DNA of 64,000 nt from an uncultured Bacilli bacterium (GTDB lineage: Bacteria > Bacillota_I > Bacilli_A > RF39 > UBA660): positions 186,001 through 250,000 of the forward strand of contig CAKOQD010000001.1 in NCBI GenBank assembly GCA_934101185.1, read 5' to 3'. Made by a program: the position numbers and the translations under genes. Below are positions 1 through 9,064 of the stretch, piece by piece. The notes below the pieces were generated by a model, which was not told the origin of the DNA, made no database searches, and was given only the letters and a program-made list of their open reading frames with translations. Positions within the stretch are counted from its first letter, which is position 1, and each line of letters begins with the position of its first letter.

Positions 1-1493
1 CCTAAAACCATATCTTGAGCAGGAGTAACAACTGGTTCCCCACTTTTTGGATGAAGAATGTTATTTGCACCAAGCATTAACAATCTAGCTTCAGCTTGAG
101 CTTCTTCACTAATTGGTACGTGAACTGCCATTTGGTCTCCATCGAAATCCGCATTAAATGCAGGACATACAAGTGGATGTAGACGAATAGCCTTACCACC
201 AATTAACTTAGGTTCAAACGCTTGAATACCTAATCTATGAAGAGTAGGAGCTCTATTAAGCATAACTGGATGTTCTTTAATTACTTCTTCAACAACATCC
301 CAAACTCTTTCATCTTGATTATCAATAAGTCTTTTAGCAGCCTTAATATTATGAGCAATATCCTTTTCAACCAATCCATTAATTACATGAGGTTTGAATA
401 ACTCAAGCGCCATTCCCTTAGGAAGACCACATTGATACATTTTTAAACTAGGTCCAACAACAATTACTGAACGTCCTGAATAGTCAACACGTTTACCAAG
501 TAAGTTTTGTCTAAATCTACCTTGTTTACCTTTTAACATACTAGAAAGTGACTTAAGAGGACGATTTCCTGCACCAGTAACACTTTTTCCCCTTCTACCA
601 TTGTCAAATAAAGCGTCAACTGCTTCTTGAAGCATACGTTTTTCATTTTGAATAATAATAGATGGAGCACCTAAATCAATAAGTCTTTTCAAACGATTAT
701 TTCTATTAATAACCCTTCTATATAAATCATTCAAATCAGAAGTAGCAAATCTACCACCATCTAATTGAATCATTGGACGAAGTTCAGGAGGTATAACAGG
801 TATAGCATCCAAAATCATCCATTCAGGCTTATTACCAGATGTATAGAAAGCATCTAATATATCAAGTCTTTTTAATAAACTAGTTCTCTTTTGACCTTGA
901 GCAGTTTCAAGTTTCTTACGAATATCTTCTATTTCTTTACCAAGATCAACTTTCTTTAATAATTCCTTAATAGCCTCAGCACCCATTCCTACTTTAAAAC
1001 CATCACCATATTTTTCATAATAAGAACGATATTCCTTTTCAGATAATGTTTGCTTATTTTCTAAAGGCGCAATACCTTTATCAATAACTACATAAGAAAC
1101 AAAGTATAGTACTTCTTCCAAGTCTCTTTGACTCATATCAAGCACAGTACCCATACGAGATGGAATACCCTTAAAATACCAAATATGAGATACAGGAGTA
1201 GCAAGTTCAATATGACCCATTCTTTCACGTCTAACTTTAGAACGAGTAACTTCAACACCACATCTATCACAAACGATATTTTTATATTTTACACGTTTAT
1301 ATTTACCACATGCACATTCAAAATCCTTAGTAGGTCCAAAGATTTTTTCACAAAATAATCCATCTCTTTCAGGTCTTAAAGTACGATAATTAATAGTTTC
1401 AGGTTTTTTAACTTCACCATATGACCATTCTCTTATTTTATCAGGAGATGCAATACCAATTTTTAAAGCCTCAATCTTATTAACTTCTATCAT
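1..1493 (-). CDS. rpoC: RNA polymerase beta' subunit, N-terminal 497 residues (partial)
   Basis: This is the largest catalytic subunit of RNA polymerase. The gene runs off the left edge, so only the N-terminal part is present. Visible hallmarks are the N-terminal zinc-binding Cys cluster (CACGKYKRVKYKNIVCDRCG, about residues 60-80) and the catalytic Mg2+ motif NADFDGDQM at residues 447-455 (bases about 129-155). The ATG at 1493-1491 overlaps the rpoB stop by one base (TAATG), so the two genes are translationally coupled. Identification is certain; the C-terminal half cannot be judged here. Confidence 0.98.
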   Translation of the reverse strand, partial: MIEVNKIEALKIGIASPDKIREWSYGEVKKPETINYRTLRPERDGLFCEKIFGPTKDFECACGKYKRVKYKNIVCDRCGVEVTRSKVRRERMGHIELATPVSHIWYFKGIPSRMGTVLDMSQRDLEEVLYFVSYVVIDKGIAPLENKQTLSEKEYRSYYEKYGDGFKVGMGAEAIKELLKKVDLGKEIEDIRKKLETAQGQKRTSLLKRLDILDAFYTSGNKPEWMILDAIPVIPPELRPMIQLDGGRFATSDLNDLYRRVINRNNRLKRLIDLGAPSIIIQNEKRMLQEAVDALFDNGRRGKSVTGAGNRPLKSLSSMLKGKQGRFRQNLLGKRVDYSGRSVIVVGPSLKMYQCGLPKGMALELFKPHVINGLVEKDIAHNIKAAKRLIDNQDERVWDVVEEVIKEHPVMLNRAPTLHRLGIQAFEPKLIGGKAIRLHPLVCPAFNADFDGDQMAVHVPISEEAQAEARLLMLGANNILHPKSGEPVVTPAQDMVL

Positions 1494-4400
1494 TAGTAAT
1501 TCACCTCACTTTCATTATTCTTAGTCTCAAAATTCGGATCATATTCCATATCATCTAAATCATCGAATTCATCCAAATCTTCTTCATCTTCTTTATCCTC
1601 ATCAAGCATAGTATCAACAACATCTCCCTTATCAGATAAAGACACTTCAACTTCATTAAAAGTCATACTTTCTTGAATTTCATCCTTTTCAATTTGTTTC
1701 AAGTCCAAAACTTCATTATTATCATTTATTATTTGAATATCAAGCCCTAATGCTTGGAATTCTTTTATAAGAACTCTAAACGACTCAGGAACACCAGCTT
1801 GATCAACCTTTTGTCCTTTTACTAAAGCCTCATATACTTTAACACGTCCAACAACATCATCAGACTTAATAGTCATAATTTCTTGTAATGTATGAGCAGC
1901 ACCATATGCATATAGAGCCCAAACTTCCATTTCCCCAAATCTTTGTCCACCAAATTGAGCTTTTCCTCCAAGTGGTTGTTGAGTAACTAATGAGTAAGGT
2001 CCAGTAGCACGAGCATGCATCTTATCTTCAACCATGTGGTTAAGCTTAATCATATACATGACACCAACTGATACTCTATTATCAAACGCTCTACCAGTAC
2101 GTCCATCATAAAGTACTGTTTTTCCATCTTCAGCCATTCCAGCTTCTTTCATCATAGCAACTACATCTTCTTCTTTAGCACCATCAAATACTGGAGTAGC
2201 AACATGTACACCAAGCTTTTTACAAGCCATACCAAGATGTAATTCAAGCACTTGTCCAATATTCATACGTGATGGAACACCAAGTGGATTAAGCATTATA
2301 TCAACTGGAGTACCATCTGGTAAATATGGCATATCTTCTTCAGGTAATATTAATGAGATAACCCCTTTATTACCATGACGACCTGACATTTTATCCCCAA
2401 CTTGAATCTTACGTTTTTGAACAATATAAACACGTACTAATTTAGAAACACCAGAAGCAAGTTCATCGCTATTCTTCTTAGTAAATACTTTAACATCATG
2501 AACAATACCATCTCCACCATGTGGAACACGCAAAGATGTATCTCTTACTTCACGAGTCTTTTCACCAAAGATAGCATGAAGTAATTTTTCTTCAGAAGTA
2601 AGCTCAGCCATTCCCTTTGGAGTAACCTTACCTACTAAAATATCTCCTTCTTTTACTTCAGTACCAATTCTAATAATACCATCAGCATCCAAATTCTTAC
2701 GAGCTTCTTCACTAACATTAGGAATATCTCTTGTAATTTCTTCAGGACCAAGTTTAGTATCACGACATGGCATTTCATAATCTTCAATATGAATTGAAGT
2801 ATAAGCATCTTCTTTTACTAATTTTTCATTTAATATAACAGCATCTTCATAGTTATAACCATTAAATAACATGAATGCAACAGTAACATTCTTACCAAGA
2901 GCAAGTTCACCATTATCACAAGAAGGTCCATCTGCTAAAATAGTTACACCACGTTTTACTTTATCTCCAACTCTTACAATTGGTTTATGATGGAAACAAG
3001 TTCCTTGGTTAGATGCAGTAAAATCAGTTAAATAATACTCATCAACTCCACCCTTATTCTTAACAATAACCTTTCTACCATCAACATAAGTAACAACACC
3101 ATCTGCCTTAGCAACAATTGTAGAACCAGAATCTCTAGCAGCAATATATTCAACACCAGTACCTACAAAAGGAGCTTCAGGACTAAGAAGTGGTACTGCT
3201 TGACGTTGCATGTTAGAACCCATAAGTGCACGAGTCGCATCATCATGTTCCAAGAATGGAATACAACTTGTAGTAATAGATACAACTTGTTGAGGTGAAA
3301 CATCGATATAATCAACTTTATCTGGAGTAGTCATAATATTTTCACCATGATAACGAGCCGCTACTGACTCATCAATAATCTTATTATTTTCATCAGTAAG
3401 AACAGTAGATTGAGATATAATTAAATCTCCTTCTTCATCAGCAGTAAAATATTTTACTTCATCAGTAATAACACTATCTACAACCTTACGATATGGAGTC
3501 TTAATAAATCCATAATCATCAATCTTAGCATAACTAGCTAAAGTAGTAATAAGTCCGATATTAGGTCCTTCTGGAGATTCAATTGGACAAATTCTACCAT
3601 AATGTGATTCATTAACATCACGTACATCCATTCCTGCTCTATCTCTAGAAAGTCCCCCAGGTCCCAAAGCAGAAAGACGTCTCTTATGAGTTAACTCTGC
3701 TATTGGATTAATTTGATCCATAAATTGTGACAATTGAGAACTACCAAAAAATTCCTTTAATATAGCAGTAATAGGTCTAATATTAATAAGAGTCTTTGGA
3801 GTAACTTCATTAATATCTTGAGTAGTCATTCTTTCACGAATAACCCTTTCCATACGAGTAACCCCTACTCTAAATTGATTTTGTAAAAGTTCTCCTACTT
3901 GACGAATCCTTCTGTTTCCTAAGTGGTCAATTTCATCAAAATTACCAACACCATCAAGCAAATTCAAATAATATGAACAAGATGCATAAACATCAGAAAT
4001 AGTAAGTCTTTTAGAATCAATACTTTGATCATTACCAATAACTACTAATTTCTTCTTAGTACCAGGTTTATAAACCTTAACCATTTGTACTTTATTATAA
4101 GTATCTAATTCATCATTAATCTTAACTTCTTTAACACCATAACCATTTGCAAATATTGGTTTTAATACTTCAAGAACTTCCTTAGTAACAACTGTATCTT
4201 TAGGAACAACAACCTCTCCATCAACCTTAATATCTTCAGCTAAAGTTTGATTAAGCACTCTATCAAGAACATTTAATTTAATATTAAACTTATATCTACC
4301 AACCTTAGCTAAATCATACCTAAACTCATCAAAGAATCTAGTGATAATTTGATTCTTAGAACTATCAAGAGTCGCAGGTTCACCTGGTCTTAACTTTTCA

Positions 4401-5110
4401 TATATTTCAATTAAAGCCTCATCAGTATTTCTAGTAGAATCCTTAGCAATAGTATTTTCAAGGAAATCACTATCACCAAATAATTTAATAATATCATCAT
4501 CACTAGATAAACCAAATGCACGAAGAAGAGTAGTCAAAGGAACCTTTCTAGTTCTATCAATACGTACATATAAAATATCCCTAGCATCAGTTTCAAACTC
4601 TAACCAAGTACCACGAGTTGGTATAATTTGTGATGTAATTAAAAGTCTACCATTCTTATCTAATTCCTTATTAAAATATACTGAAGGAGACCTAACAAGT
4701 TGTGAAACTATTACACGTTCTGCACCATTTATGACAAAAGTACCACTATCAGTCATAAGTGGCATATCACCCAAGAAAATTTCTTGTTCTTTTACTTCAC
4801 CAGTTTCATTATTAAAAAGTCTTACATCAACCTTCAAAGGAGCAGCATAAGTTGCATATCTTTCCTTGCATTCCTTAATAGAATATCTAGGCTCATCAAA
4901 ATGATAATCACCAAATTCCAATGATAATGTACCAGCAAAGTTCTCTACGGGGAATAAATCATTGAATACTTCTTCAATACCTTTTTCAATAAACCAATTA
5001 TATGATTTCTTTTGTATTTCCAATAAATCCCTTAATTCATAAGTGTTTTTAATCTTGGAAAAATTTCTTCTTTTTCTATGGTCACCACAGCTTACTACTT
5101 TAAATGCCAC
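1493..5110 (-). CDS. rpoB: RNA polymerase beta subunit
   Basis: Full-length beta subunit of about 1205 residues. It forms the catalytic cleft with beta' and contains the rifampicin-binding region; the window shows the typical FGSSQLSQFMDQ, THKRRLSALGPGG and GRICPIESPEGPNIGL motifs. The start is a GTG at 5110-5108 preceded by GGGGTGA at a good distance. The C-terminus carries an acidic tail rich in Asp and Glu (about the last 60 residues) beyond the conserved core, as in several low-GC Firmicutes. It is followed directly by rpoC with a one-base overlap. Nothing suggests resistance substitutions, although no alignment was made. Confidence 0.98.
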   Translation of the reverse strand: MAFKVVSCGDHRKRRNFSKIKNTYELRDLLEIQKKSYNWFIEKGIEEVFNDLFPVENFAGTLSLEFGDYHFDEPRYSIKECKERYATYAAPLKVDVRLFNNETGEVKEQEIFLGDMPLMTDSGTFVINGAERVIVSQLVRSPSVYFNKELDKNGRLLITSQIIPTRGTWLEFETDARDILYVRIDRTRKVPLTTLLRAFGLSSDDDIIKLFGDSDFLENTIAKDSTRNTDEALIEIYEKLRPGEPATLDSSKNQIITRFFDEFRYDLAKVGRYKFNIKLNVLDRVLNQTLAEDIKVDGEVVVPKDTVVTKEVLEVLKPIFANGYGVKEVKINDELDTYNKVQMVKVYKPGTKKKLVVIGNDQSIDSKRLTISDVYASCSYYLNLLDGVGNFDEIDHLGNRRIRQVGELLQNQFRVGVTRMERVIRERMTTQDINEVTPKTLINIRPITAILKEFFGSSQLSQFMDQINPIAELTHKRRLSALGPGGLSRDRAGMDVRDVNESHYGRICPIESPEGPNIGLITTLASYAKIDDYGFIKTPYRKVVDSVITDEVKYFTADEEGDLIISQSTVLTDENNKIIDESVAARYHGENIMTTPDKVDYIDVSPQQVVSITTSCIPFLEHDDATRALMGSNMQRQAVPLLSPEAPFVGTGVEYIAARDSGSTIVAKADGVVTYVDGRKVIVKNKGGVDEYYLTDFTASNQGTCFHHKPIVRVGDKVKRGVTILADGPSCDNGELALGKNVTVAFMLFNGYNYEDAVILNEKLVKEDAYTSIHIEDYEMPCRDTKLGPEEITRDIPNVSEEARKNLDADGIIRIGTEVKEGDILVGKVTPKGMAELTSEEKLLHAIFGEKTREVRDTSLRVPHGGDGIVHDVKVFTKKNSDELASGVSKLVRVYIVQKRKIQVGDKMSGRHGNKGVISLILPEEDMPYLPDGTPVDIMLNPLGVPSRMNIGQVLELHLGMACKKLGVHVATPVFDGAKEEDVVAMMKEAGMAEDGKTVLYDGRTGRAFDNRVSVGVMYMIKLNHMVEDKMHARATGPYSLVTQQPLGGKAQFGGQRFGEMEVWALYAYGAAHTLQEIMTIKSDDVVGRVKVYEALVKGQKVDQAGVPESFRVLIKEFQALGLDIQIINDNNEVLDLKQIEKDEIQESMTFNEVEVSLSDKGDVVDTMLDEDKEDEEDLDEFDDLDDMEYDPNFETKNNESEVNY

Positions 5111-5146
5111 AAAAAATCACCCCTACTTTCAAATTTTTAAACAACA

Positions 5147-5168
5147 ATTTGTCCTCAAATAGACAAAT
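5147..5168. repeat. Inverted repeat in the rpoB leader
   Basis: Seven-base arms, ATTTGTC and GACAAAT, flank an eight-base loop between the inferred rpoB promoter and the ribosome binding site. It could form a hairpin in the rpoB leader RNA. No T-run follows, so it is not a terminator. Function unknown. Confidence 0.4.
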
Positions 5169-5180
5169 AACCAACTTATA

Positions 5181-5209
5181 TTATTACCACAATTCAGTCA
5201 ATTTGTCAA
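5181..5209 (-). promoter_or_regulatory. Candidate promoter for rpoBC
   Basis: TTGACA (5209-5204) is separated by 17 bases from TAATAA (5186-5181), which has a TGG extended -10 element. The -35 box overlaps the TGA stop of ybxB. The -10 match is imperfect, so this is a reasonable but unproven rpoBC-specific promoter. Confidence 0.45.
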
Positions 5210-5790
5210 TTAAAAATACATTTTATTACAAAAAAACCTTTATTTTTATTCAAAACTTCTACTTCTCCCACTAAAGACAAATCTTTAATAACACTTTTAG
5301 CACCTTGATCCTTATTAATAACAAAAATCAAAGAACCTCCAGGTACTAAATAATCTTTAGCATCAAATAAAAACTTATACAAAATATCCTTTCCCGCCCT
5401 TATTGGGGGATTAGTAATAATAAAATCGTATTTTTTCGAAACATCAGAATAAATATCACTATAAAAAACATTAGCAACAACTTTATTCTTAGACACATTC
5501 ATCTTAGCAAGATGAATAGCCCTCTTATTAACATCAACCAAATCATAATTGCCATGAAAAAAAGAAGATAAAATGATTCCAATAACACCATAGCCACAAC
5601 CAATATCCAAAATATTTCCATGTATATCCATATCAAGAACAGTATCAATCAAACTTCTACTGCCAAAATCAAGACCACGTTTAGAAAACACTCCATTATC
5701 AGTATAAAAACTAAAAGTCTTATCTTTAACTTTTACCAATATTTCTTTTATATTACTTTCAATATTATCATTAGTAAAATAGTGAGTCAT
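5206..5790 (-). CDS. ybxB: YbxB/RsmC-like class I SAM-dependent RNA methyltransferase
   Basis: A 194-residue class I methyltransferase with the SAM-binding motif DIGCGYGVIGI (about residues 61-71) and the catalytic NPPIRAGK motif (about 131-138) typical of N2-guanine or N6-adenine RNA methyltransferases. Family knowledge points to 16S rRNA guanine modification (RsmC type). B. subtilis has ybxB at exactly this place between rplL and rpoB, which supports the name. The substrate is inferred from the family. It ends in TGA. Confidence 0.85.
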   Translation of the reverse strand: MTHYFTNDNIESNIKEILVKVKDKTFSFYTDNGVFSKRGLDFGSRSLIDTVLDMDIHGNILDIGCGYGVIGIILSSFFHGNYDLVDVNKRAIHLAKMNVSKNKVVANVFYSDIYSDVSKKYDFIITNPPIRAGKDILYKFLFDAKDYLVPGGSLIFVINKDQGAKSVIKDLSLVGEVEVLNKNKGFFVIKCIFN

Positions 5791-5810
5791 TTTTCCTCCC
5801 TTTTATACGA

Positions 5811-5838
5811 CAAAAAGCCCATCGTAAAAACAGGCTTT
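5811..5838 (-). terminator. Terminator after rplL
   Basis: On the minus strand, AAAGCC and GGCTTT form a stem followed by a short T-rich tract just after the rplL stop. It probably limits ribosomal-protein transcription into ybxB-rpoB, which fits a separate rpoB promoter. Confidence 0.6.
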
Positions 5839-5849
5839 AAATCAATCAA

Positions 5850-6215
5850 TTATTTTAATTCAATTTCAGCGCCAGCTTCTTCTAATCTAGCTTTTAATTC
5901 ATTAGCTTCTTCAGCAGGAATATTTTCTTTAATATTTCCACCAGCATCAGCGATATCTTTAGCTTCTTTTAATCCTAAACCAGTAACTTCTCTAATTATT
6001 TTAATGACATTAATTTTTGCTGCACCAGCATTTTTAAGAACTACAGTTAATGTAGATGGTCCTTCTTCAGCTGCTGCTGCAGGAGCTGCTGCTACTGCAA
6101 CTGCACTTGGATCAACACCAAATTCTTCTTTCATTGCATCAACTAATTCCTTTACTTCTAATAATGTCATTTCTTTTAAAGAGCTAATAAATTCTTCTTT
6201 TGTAATTTTTGCCAT
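5850..6215 (-). CDS. rplL: Ribosomal protein L7/L12
   Basis: A 121-residue stalk protein. It has an N-terminal helical dimerisation domain, an Ala-rich hinge (about residues 38-50) and the conserved globular C-terminal factor-binding domain with EKTxFDVVL-like and GLGLKEAKDIAD sequences (seen here as GPSTLTVVLKNAGAAKI and VTGLGLKEAKDI). It recruits translation factors to the ribosome. It lies directly downstream of rplJ as usual and has a clear AAGGGAGGA ribosome binding site. Confidence 0.97.
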   Translation of the reverse strand: MAKITKEEFISSLKEMTLLEVKELVDAMKEEFGVDPSAVAVAAAPAAAAEEGPSTLTVVLKNAGAAKINVIKIIREVTGLGLKEAKDIADAGGNIKENIPAEEANELKARLEEAGAEIELK

Positions 6216-6251
6216 AATATTTTTTCCTCCCTTAATTTAATTTATTAATTA

Positions 6252-6743
6252 TTAATTTTCTTTTTGTTCTGTATAAAGATTTAAAGCAATAGATAAATCT
6301 TTAACAATTTGAATCATACCACCAGCAAGCATTGTATATAATCCTTCACGTGATGGAATCTTAGCAAACTCATCTAGTTTATCTTTATCTGCCACATTAC
6401 CTTCAACCATACCTGCTTTAAGTACTAAAGCATCATTCTTTTTAGAACATTCACTAAGTACTTTAATTGCCGCTATATCATCATTTGAAAAAGCAATAGC
6501 AGTAGGCCCTTCCAAGTAACCGTCTAAGTCAATATTTAAATCCTTAAGAGCAATCTTTAGTAATGTGTTTTTATAAACTTTGTAATCTGAATCATTTTCT
6601 CTAAGCTTAATTCTTAAATCTTTAGTATCATTATCAGTCATACCACGATAATCAAACAATACAAATGATTTACTATTATTTAACTTATCTTTAATTTCAG
6701 ATACAACACCTTGTTTCATTTCCAAAACTTTAACACTTGGCAT
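6252..6743 (-). CDS. rplJ: Ribosomal protein L10
   Basis: A 163-residue protein forming the base of the L7/L12 stalk. The longer open frame begins at 6797, but the ATG at 6743-6741 (MPSVKVLEMKQGVV) is preceded by a strong AAGGAGGTG and is chosen as the start; the upstream part lies in the L10 leader RNA. FVLFDYRGMTD and the GPTAIAF motif are typical of L10. In Firmicutes the L10(L12)4 complex regulates its own operon through the leader. Confidence 0.96.
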   Translation of the reverse strand: MPSVKVLEMKQGVVSEIKDKLNNSKSFVLFDYRGMTDNDTKDLRIKLRENDSDYKVYKNTLLKIALKDLNIDLDGYLEGPTAIAFSNDDIAAIKVLSECSKKNDALVLKAGMVEGNVADKDKLDEFAKIPSREGLYTMLAGGMIQIVKDLSIALNLYTEQKEN

Positions 6744-6866
6744 AAGACACCTCCTTATTATATTTACGTGCCTAAATAAAAGAGTCTTTATATGCAAAGA
6801 CTCCAGATACTTTATAAAAGTCCTCGGTAGGATTTACTTCAACACCTACTGTCTTTGGCACTTAAA
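6744..6866 (-). ncRNA. L10 leader (autoregulatory 5' UTR of rplJ-rplL)
   Basis: The 123 bases before rplJ show the features of the Firmicute L10 leader. A conserved AGTGCCAAAGACAGTAGGTG segment near the 5' end is matched by a downstream CCTACCGAGGA and a later TTTAGGCAC. Just before the ribosome binding site is a hairpin of GAGTCTTT and AAAGACTC followed by TTTTATTT, which could act as an attenuator. The family is known to bind the L10-L12 complex; regulation here is inferred. Confidence 0.8.
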
Positions 6867-6900
6867 AATCAAATTCAATAGTATTATACACTATTTTATA

Positions 6901-7599
6901 TTAATTGTCAAAACTATTTTGATCAATTCTTACAGATGGACTCATAGTAGCAGAAACACTAATAGATTTTACATAAGTTCCTTTAGCAGTTTGAGGTTTA
7001 GCCCTTAAAATAGTCTTAACAAACGCATTTAAGTTTTCAGCTAAATCTTCATTACTAAATGAAGCCTTACCAATAATTCCATGAACATTTCCATAACTAT
7101 CTGTTCTATATTCAACTCTACCTGCTTTAGCTTCAAGTACAGCTTGTTTAACATTATTAGTAACTGTACCAGTCTTAGGATTTGGCATTAAACCTTTTGG
7201 TCCTAAAACTTTACCTAATTTACCAAGTTGAGGCATCATATCAGGAGTAGCTATAATTGTATCATATGAAAACCAATTTTCTTTTTGAATCTTTTCAATC
7301 ATATCAGTATCTCCAACATAATCAGCACCAGCTTCAACTGCTTCTTTAGCATGATCACCCTTAGCAAGAACTAATACTCTACAAGTCTTACCTGTACCTT
7401 TTGGTAATGTAATAGCACCCCTTAATTGTTGATCAGCTTTTTTAACATCTAAGTTAAGATTCATAGCAACTTCAATTGTTGCATCAAACTTAGTATTAGC
7501 AAGTTCTTTAACTAATGAAATAGCTTCCTCACTAGTATAAAGCTTTCCTTTTTCAACTTTTGCAACTAGAGTTTTATAATTTTTTCCTCTATTTTTCAT
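6901..7599 (-). CDS. rplA: Ribosomal protein L1
   Basis: A 232-residue protein of the L1 stalk, which helps release deacylated tRNA. The ATG at 7599 (MKNRGKNYKTL) has AAGGAGG upstream and is preferred to a longer frame starting at 7644. Conserved sequences include GTGKTCRVLVLAKGD and GPKGLMPNPKTGTVT. It follows rplK in the usual order. In other bacteria L1 represses its own operon by binding an mRNA mimic of its rRNA site. Confidence 0.97.
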   Translation of the reverse strand: MKNRGKNYKTLVAKVEKGKLYTSEEAISLVKELANTKFDATIEVAMNLNLDVKKADQQLRGAITLPKGTGKTCRVLVLAKGDHAKEAVEAGADYVGDTDMIEKIQKENWFSYDTIIATPDMMPQLGKLGKVLGPKGLMPNPKTGTVTNNVKQAVLEAKAGRVEYRTDSYGNVHGIIGKASFSNEDLAENLNAFVKTILRAKPQTAKGTYVKSISVSATMSPSVRIDQNSFDN

Positions 7600-7660
7600 T
7601 GTTTTAACCTCCTTATGTGGTAATTGCGGTTTTACCTCCCACATAGGGTAACCCTATGTA
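7600..7660 (-). promoter_or_regulatory. Structured leader between rplK and rplA (possible L1 operator)
   Basis: In transcript direction there is a hairpin, ACATAGGGT and ACCCTATGT, then GTGGGAGG and, 17 bases further, ACCAC just before the rplA ribosome binding site. The same GTGGGAGG...ACCAC pair precedes rplK. The repetition at both genes suggests a shared site for a ribosomal protein, most likely L1. Binding itself is inferred. Confidence 0.45.
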
Positions 7661-7675
7661 TAATAACTAATTTAT

Positions 7676-8101
7676 TTATTCTGCTATAGTTATTCCCATG
7701 TTTTTAGCAGTACCTTCAACAATTTTCATTGCTTCTTCAACAGAATAAGCATTCAAATCAGGTAATTTAATTTCAGCAATTTCTCTTAATTGTTCTTTTG
7801 TTAAAGTACCAACAACTTCCTTAGAACCCTTAACAGATCCTTTTTGAACCTTAGCATACTTTTTAATTAAGAATGCAGCAGGTGGAGTTTTAATTACAAA
7901 ATCAAATGTTCTATCATCATAAATAGATATTTCAACTGGTAATACATCCCCCATTTTTTCTCTTGTAGCATCATTGTACTTTGTACAAAATTCACTTAAA
8001 TTAATTCCTGTAGGACCTAAAACTGTACCAACTGGTGGAGCTGGTGTAGCTTTTCCTGCAGCAATTTGTAATTTAACCTTTTTAGTAACTTCCTTTGCCA
8101 C
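7676..8101 (-). CDS. rplK: Ribosomal protein L11
   Basis: A 141-residue protein of the GTPase-associated centre. The GTG at 8101-8099 (MAKEVTKKVKLQIAAGKA) is chosen because the upstream in-frame ATG at 8116 lies within the GGAGGTG ribosome binding site. The conserved KATPAPPVGTVLGPTGIN and the C-terminal RNA-binding domain ending near GTAKNMGI are seen. The order nusG-rplK-rplA is normal. Confidence 0.97.
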   Translation of the reverse strand: MAKEVTKKVKLQIAAGKATPAPPVGTVLGPTGINLSEFCTKYNDATREKMGDVLPVEISIYDDRTFDFVIKTPPAAFLIKKYAKVQKGSVKGSKEVVGTLTKEQLREIAEIKLPDLNAYSVEEAMKIVEGTAKNMGITIAE

Positions 8102-8115
8102 GAAAAACACCTCCA

Positions 8116-8180
8116 TAATTTTTTGTTAATTCGCGAGTGGTCTTAATAGCATGACCGCAAATAGCTAAATGCCTCCCACT
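8116..8180 (-). promoter_or_regulatory. Structured leader upstream of rplK (possible L1 operator)
   Basis: Between nusG and rplK the transcript contains GTGGGAGG (8179-8172) and, about 30 bases on, GACCAC (8142-8137), which can pair with GTGG. The same GTGGGAGG...ACCAC layout occurs before rplA. Autoregulation by L1 is established in other bacteria; here it is an inference from the repeated motif. Confidence 0.45.
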
Positions 8181-8246
8181 AAATATATATTTAAAAAATA
8201 TATAGCGTTTAAATAATATCACTAAATCAGAAAAAATGCAAGTATT

Positions 8247-8780
8247 TTATGCTTTTTCTATTTGAGATATTTCAACTTCAACTGAAGTTTCTTGTCCAAA
8301 TAAGTCAAGTAACACTGTAAGAACTTGATTAGGTAAATCCAAAGACTCAATCTTACCTTCCATTCCAGAAAAAGGACCAGAAGTAACTTTAACAAGTTCT
8401 CCAACAGCTAAGTCAGTAGAAACTTCAAGTCTTGACATACCCATGTTATTAAGTATTTTATCAACTTCATATGGTTGTAATGGAGTAGGTTTAGCACCTT
8501 TACCACTTGATCCAATAAACCCTGTAACACCTGGAGTATTACGCACAACAAACCAAGCTTCATCAGTCATAATCATTTCAACAAGAACATATCCTGGAAA
8601 TAACTTTTTAGTCTTTTCTTTAGTAACTCCATCTTTCACTTCAACCTCAGTAGTCTCAGGAACAATTACTCTAAAAATATAATCTTCCATTCCCATTGAA
8701 GAAGCCCTCATAAGTAACTTTTCTTGAACCTTTTTTTCATGTCCAGAATAAGTATTAACAACATACCACTTTTTATCCAT
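8247..8780 (-). CDS. nusG: Transcription elongation and pausing factor NusG
   Basis: A 177-residue NusG with the NGN domain (KKWYVVNTYSGHEKKVQE at the start, FPGYVLVEM in the middle, about residues 62-70) and a C-terminal KOW domain (VKVTSGPFSGMEGKI, about 125-139). It binds the RNA polymerase clamp and affects pausing and termination. It follows secE by one codon-sized gap, as is usual. Confidence 0.97.
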   Translation of the reverse strand: MDKKWYVVNTYSGHEKKVQEKLLMRASSMGMEDYIFRVIVPETTEVEVKDGVTKEKTKKLFPGYVLVEMIMTDEAWFVVRNTPGVTGFIGSSGKGAKPTPLQPYEVDKILNNMGMSRLEVSTDLAVGELVKVTSGPFSGMEGKIESLDLPNQVLTVLLDLFGQETSVEVEISQIEKA

Positions 8781-8781
8781 A

Positions 8782-8946
8782 CTATCTTAATCCTTTCAAA
8801 AATGCCATTAAAACATTTAAACCATAAAAATATAAAGCTAAAAATATAGTCATACCAAAACATGCAACCGAATACTTAACCATATACTTTTTATCAGGCC
8901 ATTTCACTTTTGACATTTCACTTTTTACATTCTTTAACGCTTTCAT
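8782..8946 (-). CDS. secE: Preprotein translocase subunit SecE
   Basis: A 54-residue single-span membrane protein, found by reading the sequence between nusG and the upstream terminator. It begins MKALKNVKSEMSKVKWPDK, the conserved amphipathic helix with the KWP motif, then has one membrane segment (about residues 26-48). It clamps SecY in the translocase. The start ATG at 8946 has GAGGTGGA upstream. Usually rpmG (L33) precedes secE; none is present here. Confidence 0.92.
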   Translation of the reverse strand: MKALKNVKSEMSKVKWPDKKYMVKYSVACFGMTIFLALYFYGLNVLMAFLKGLR

Positions 8947-9007
8947 AATCCACCTCTTAATTATATGTTTTATTCCAAAATAAAAACACTTTCGTGCTCA
9001 CAACTAA

Positions 9008-9036
9008 AGGATAGCACAAAGAATACAAAAAGTCAA
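9008..9036 (-). promoter_or_regulatory. Promoter of the secE-nusG-ribosomal protein operon
   Basis: TTGACT (9036-9031), a 17-base spacer and TATCCT (9013-9008) lie just after the terminator of the preceding gene and about 60 bases before secE. Good match to the SigA consensus. Confidence 0.7.
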
Positions 9037-9064
9037 TAAAAAACACTGAAAATTCAGTGTTTTT
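9037..9064 (-). terminator. Terminator of the ftsE-ftsX-hydrolase operon
   Basis: A perfect stem, AAACACTGAA and TTCAGTGTTT, begins at the TAA stop of the M23 hydrolase gene and is followed by a T-run on the minus strand. Confidence 0.85.

Noticed and set aside
5620..6240. 206-residue plus-strand ORF across ybxB and rplL
   Set aside because: Antisense shadow of rplL and ybxB; the composition reflects the complement of the Ala-rich L7/L12 hinge.
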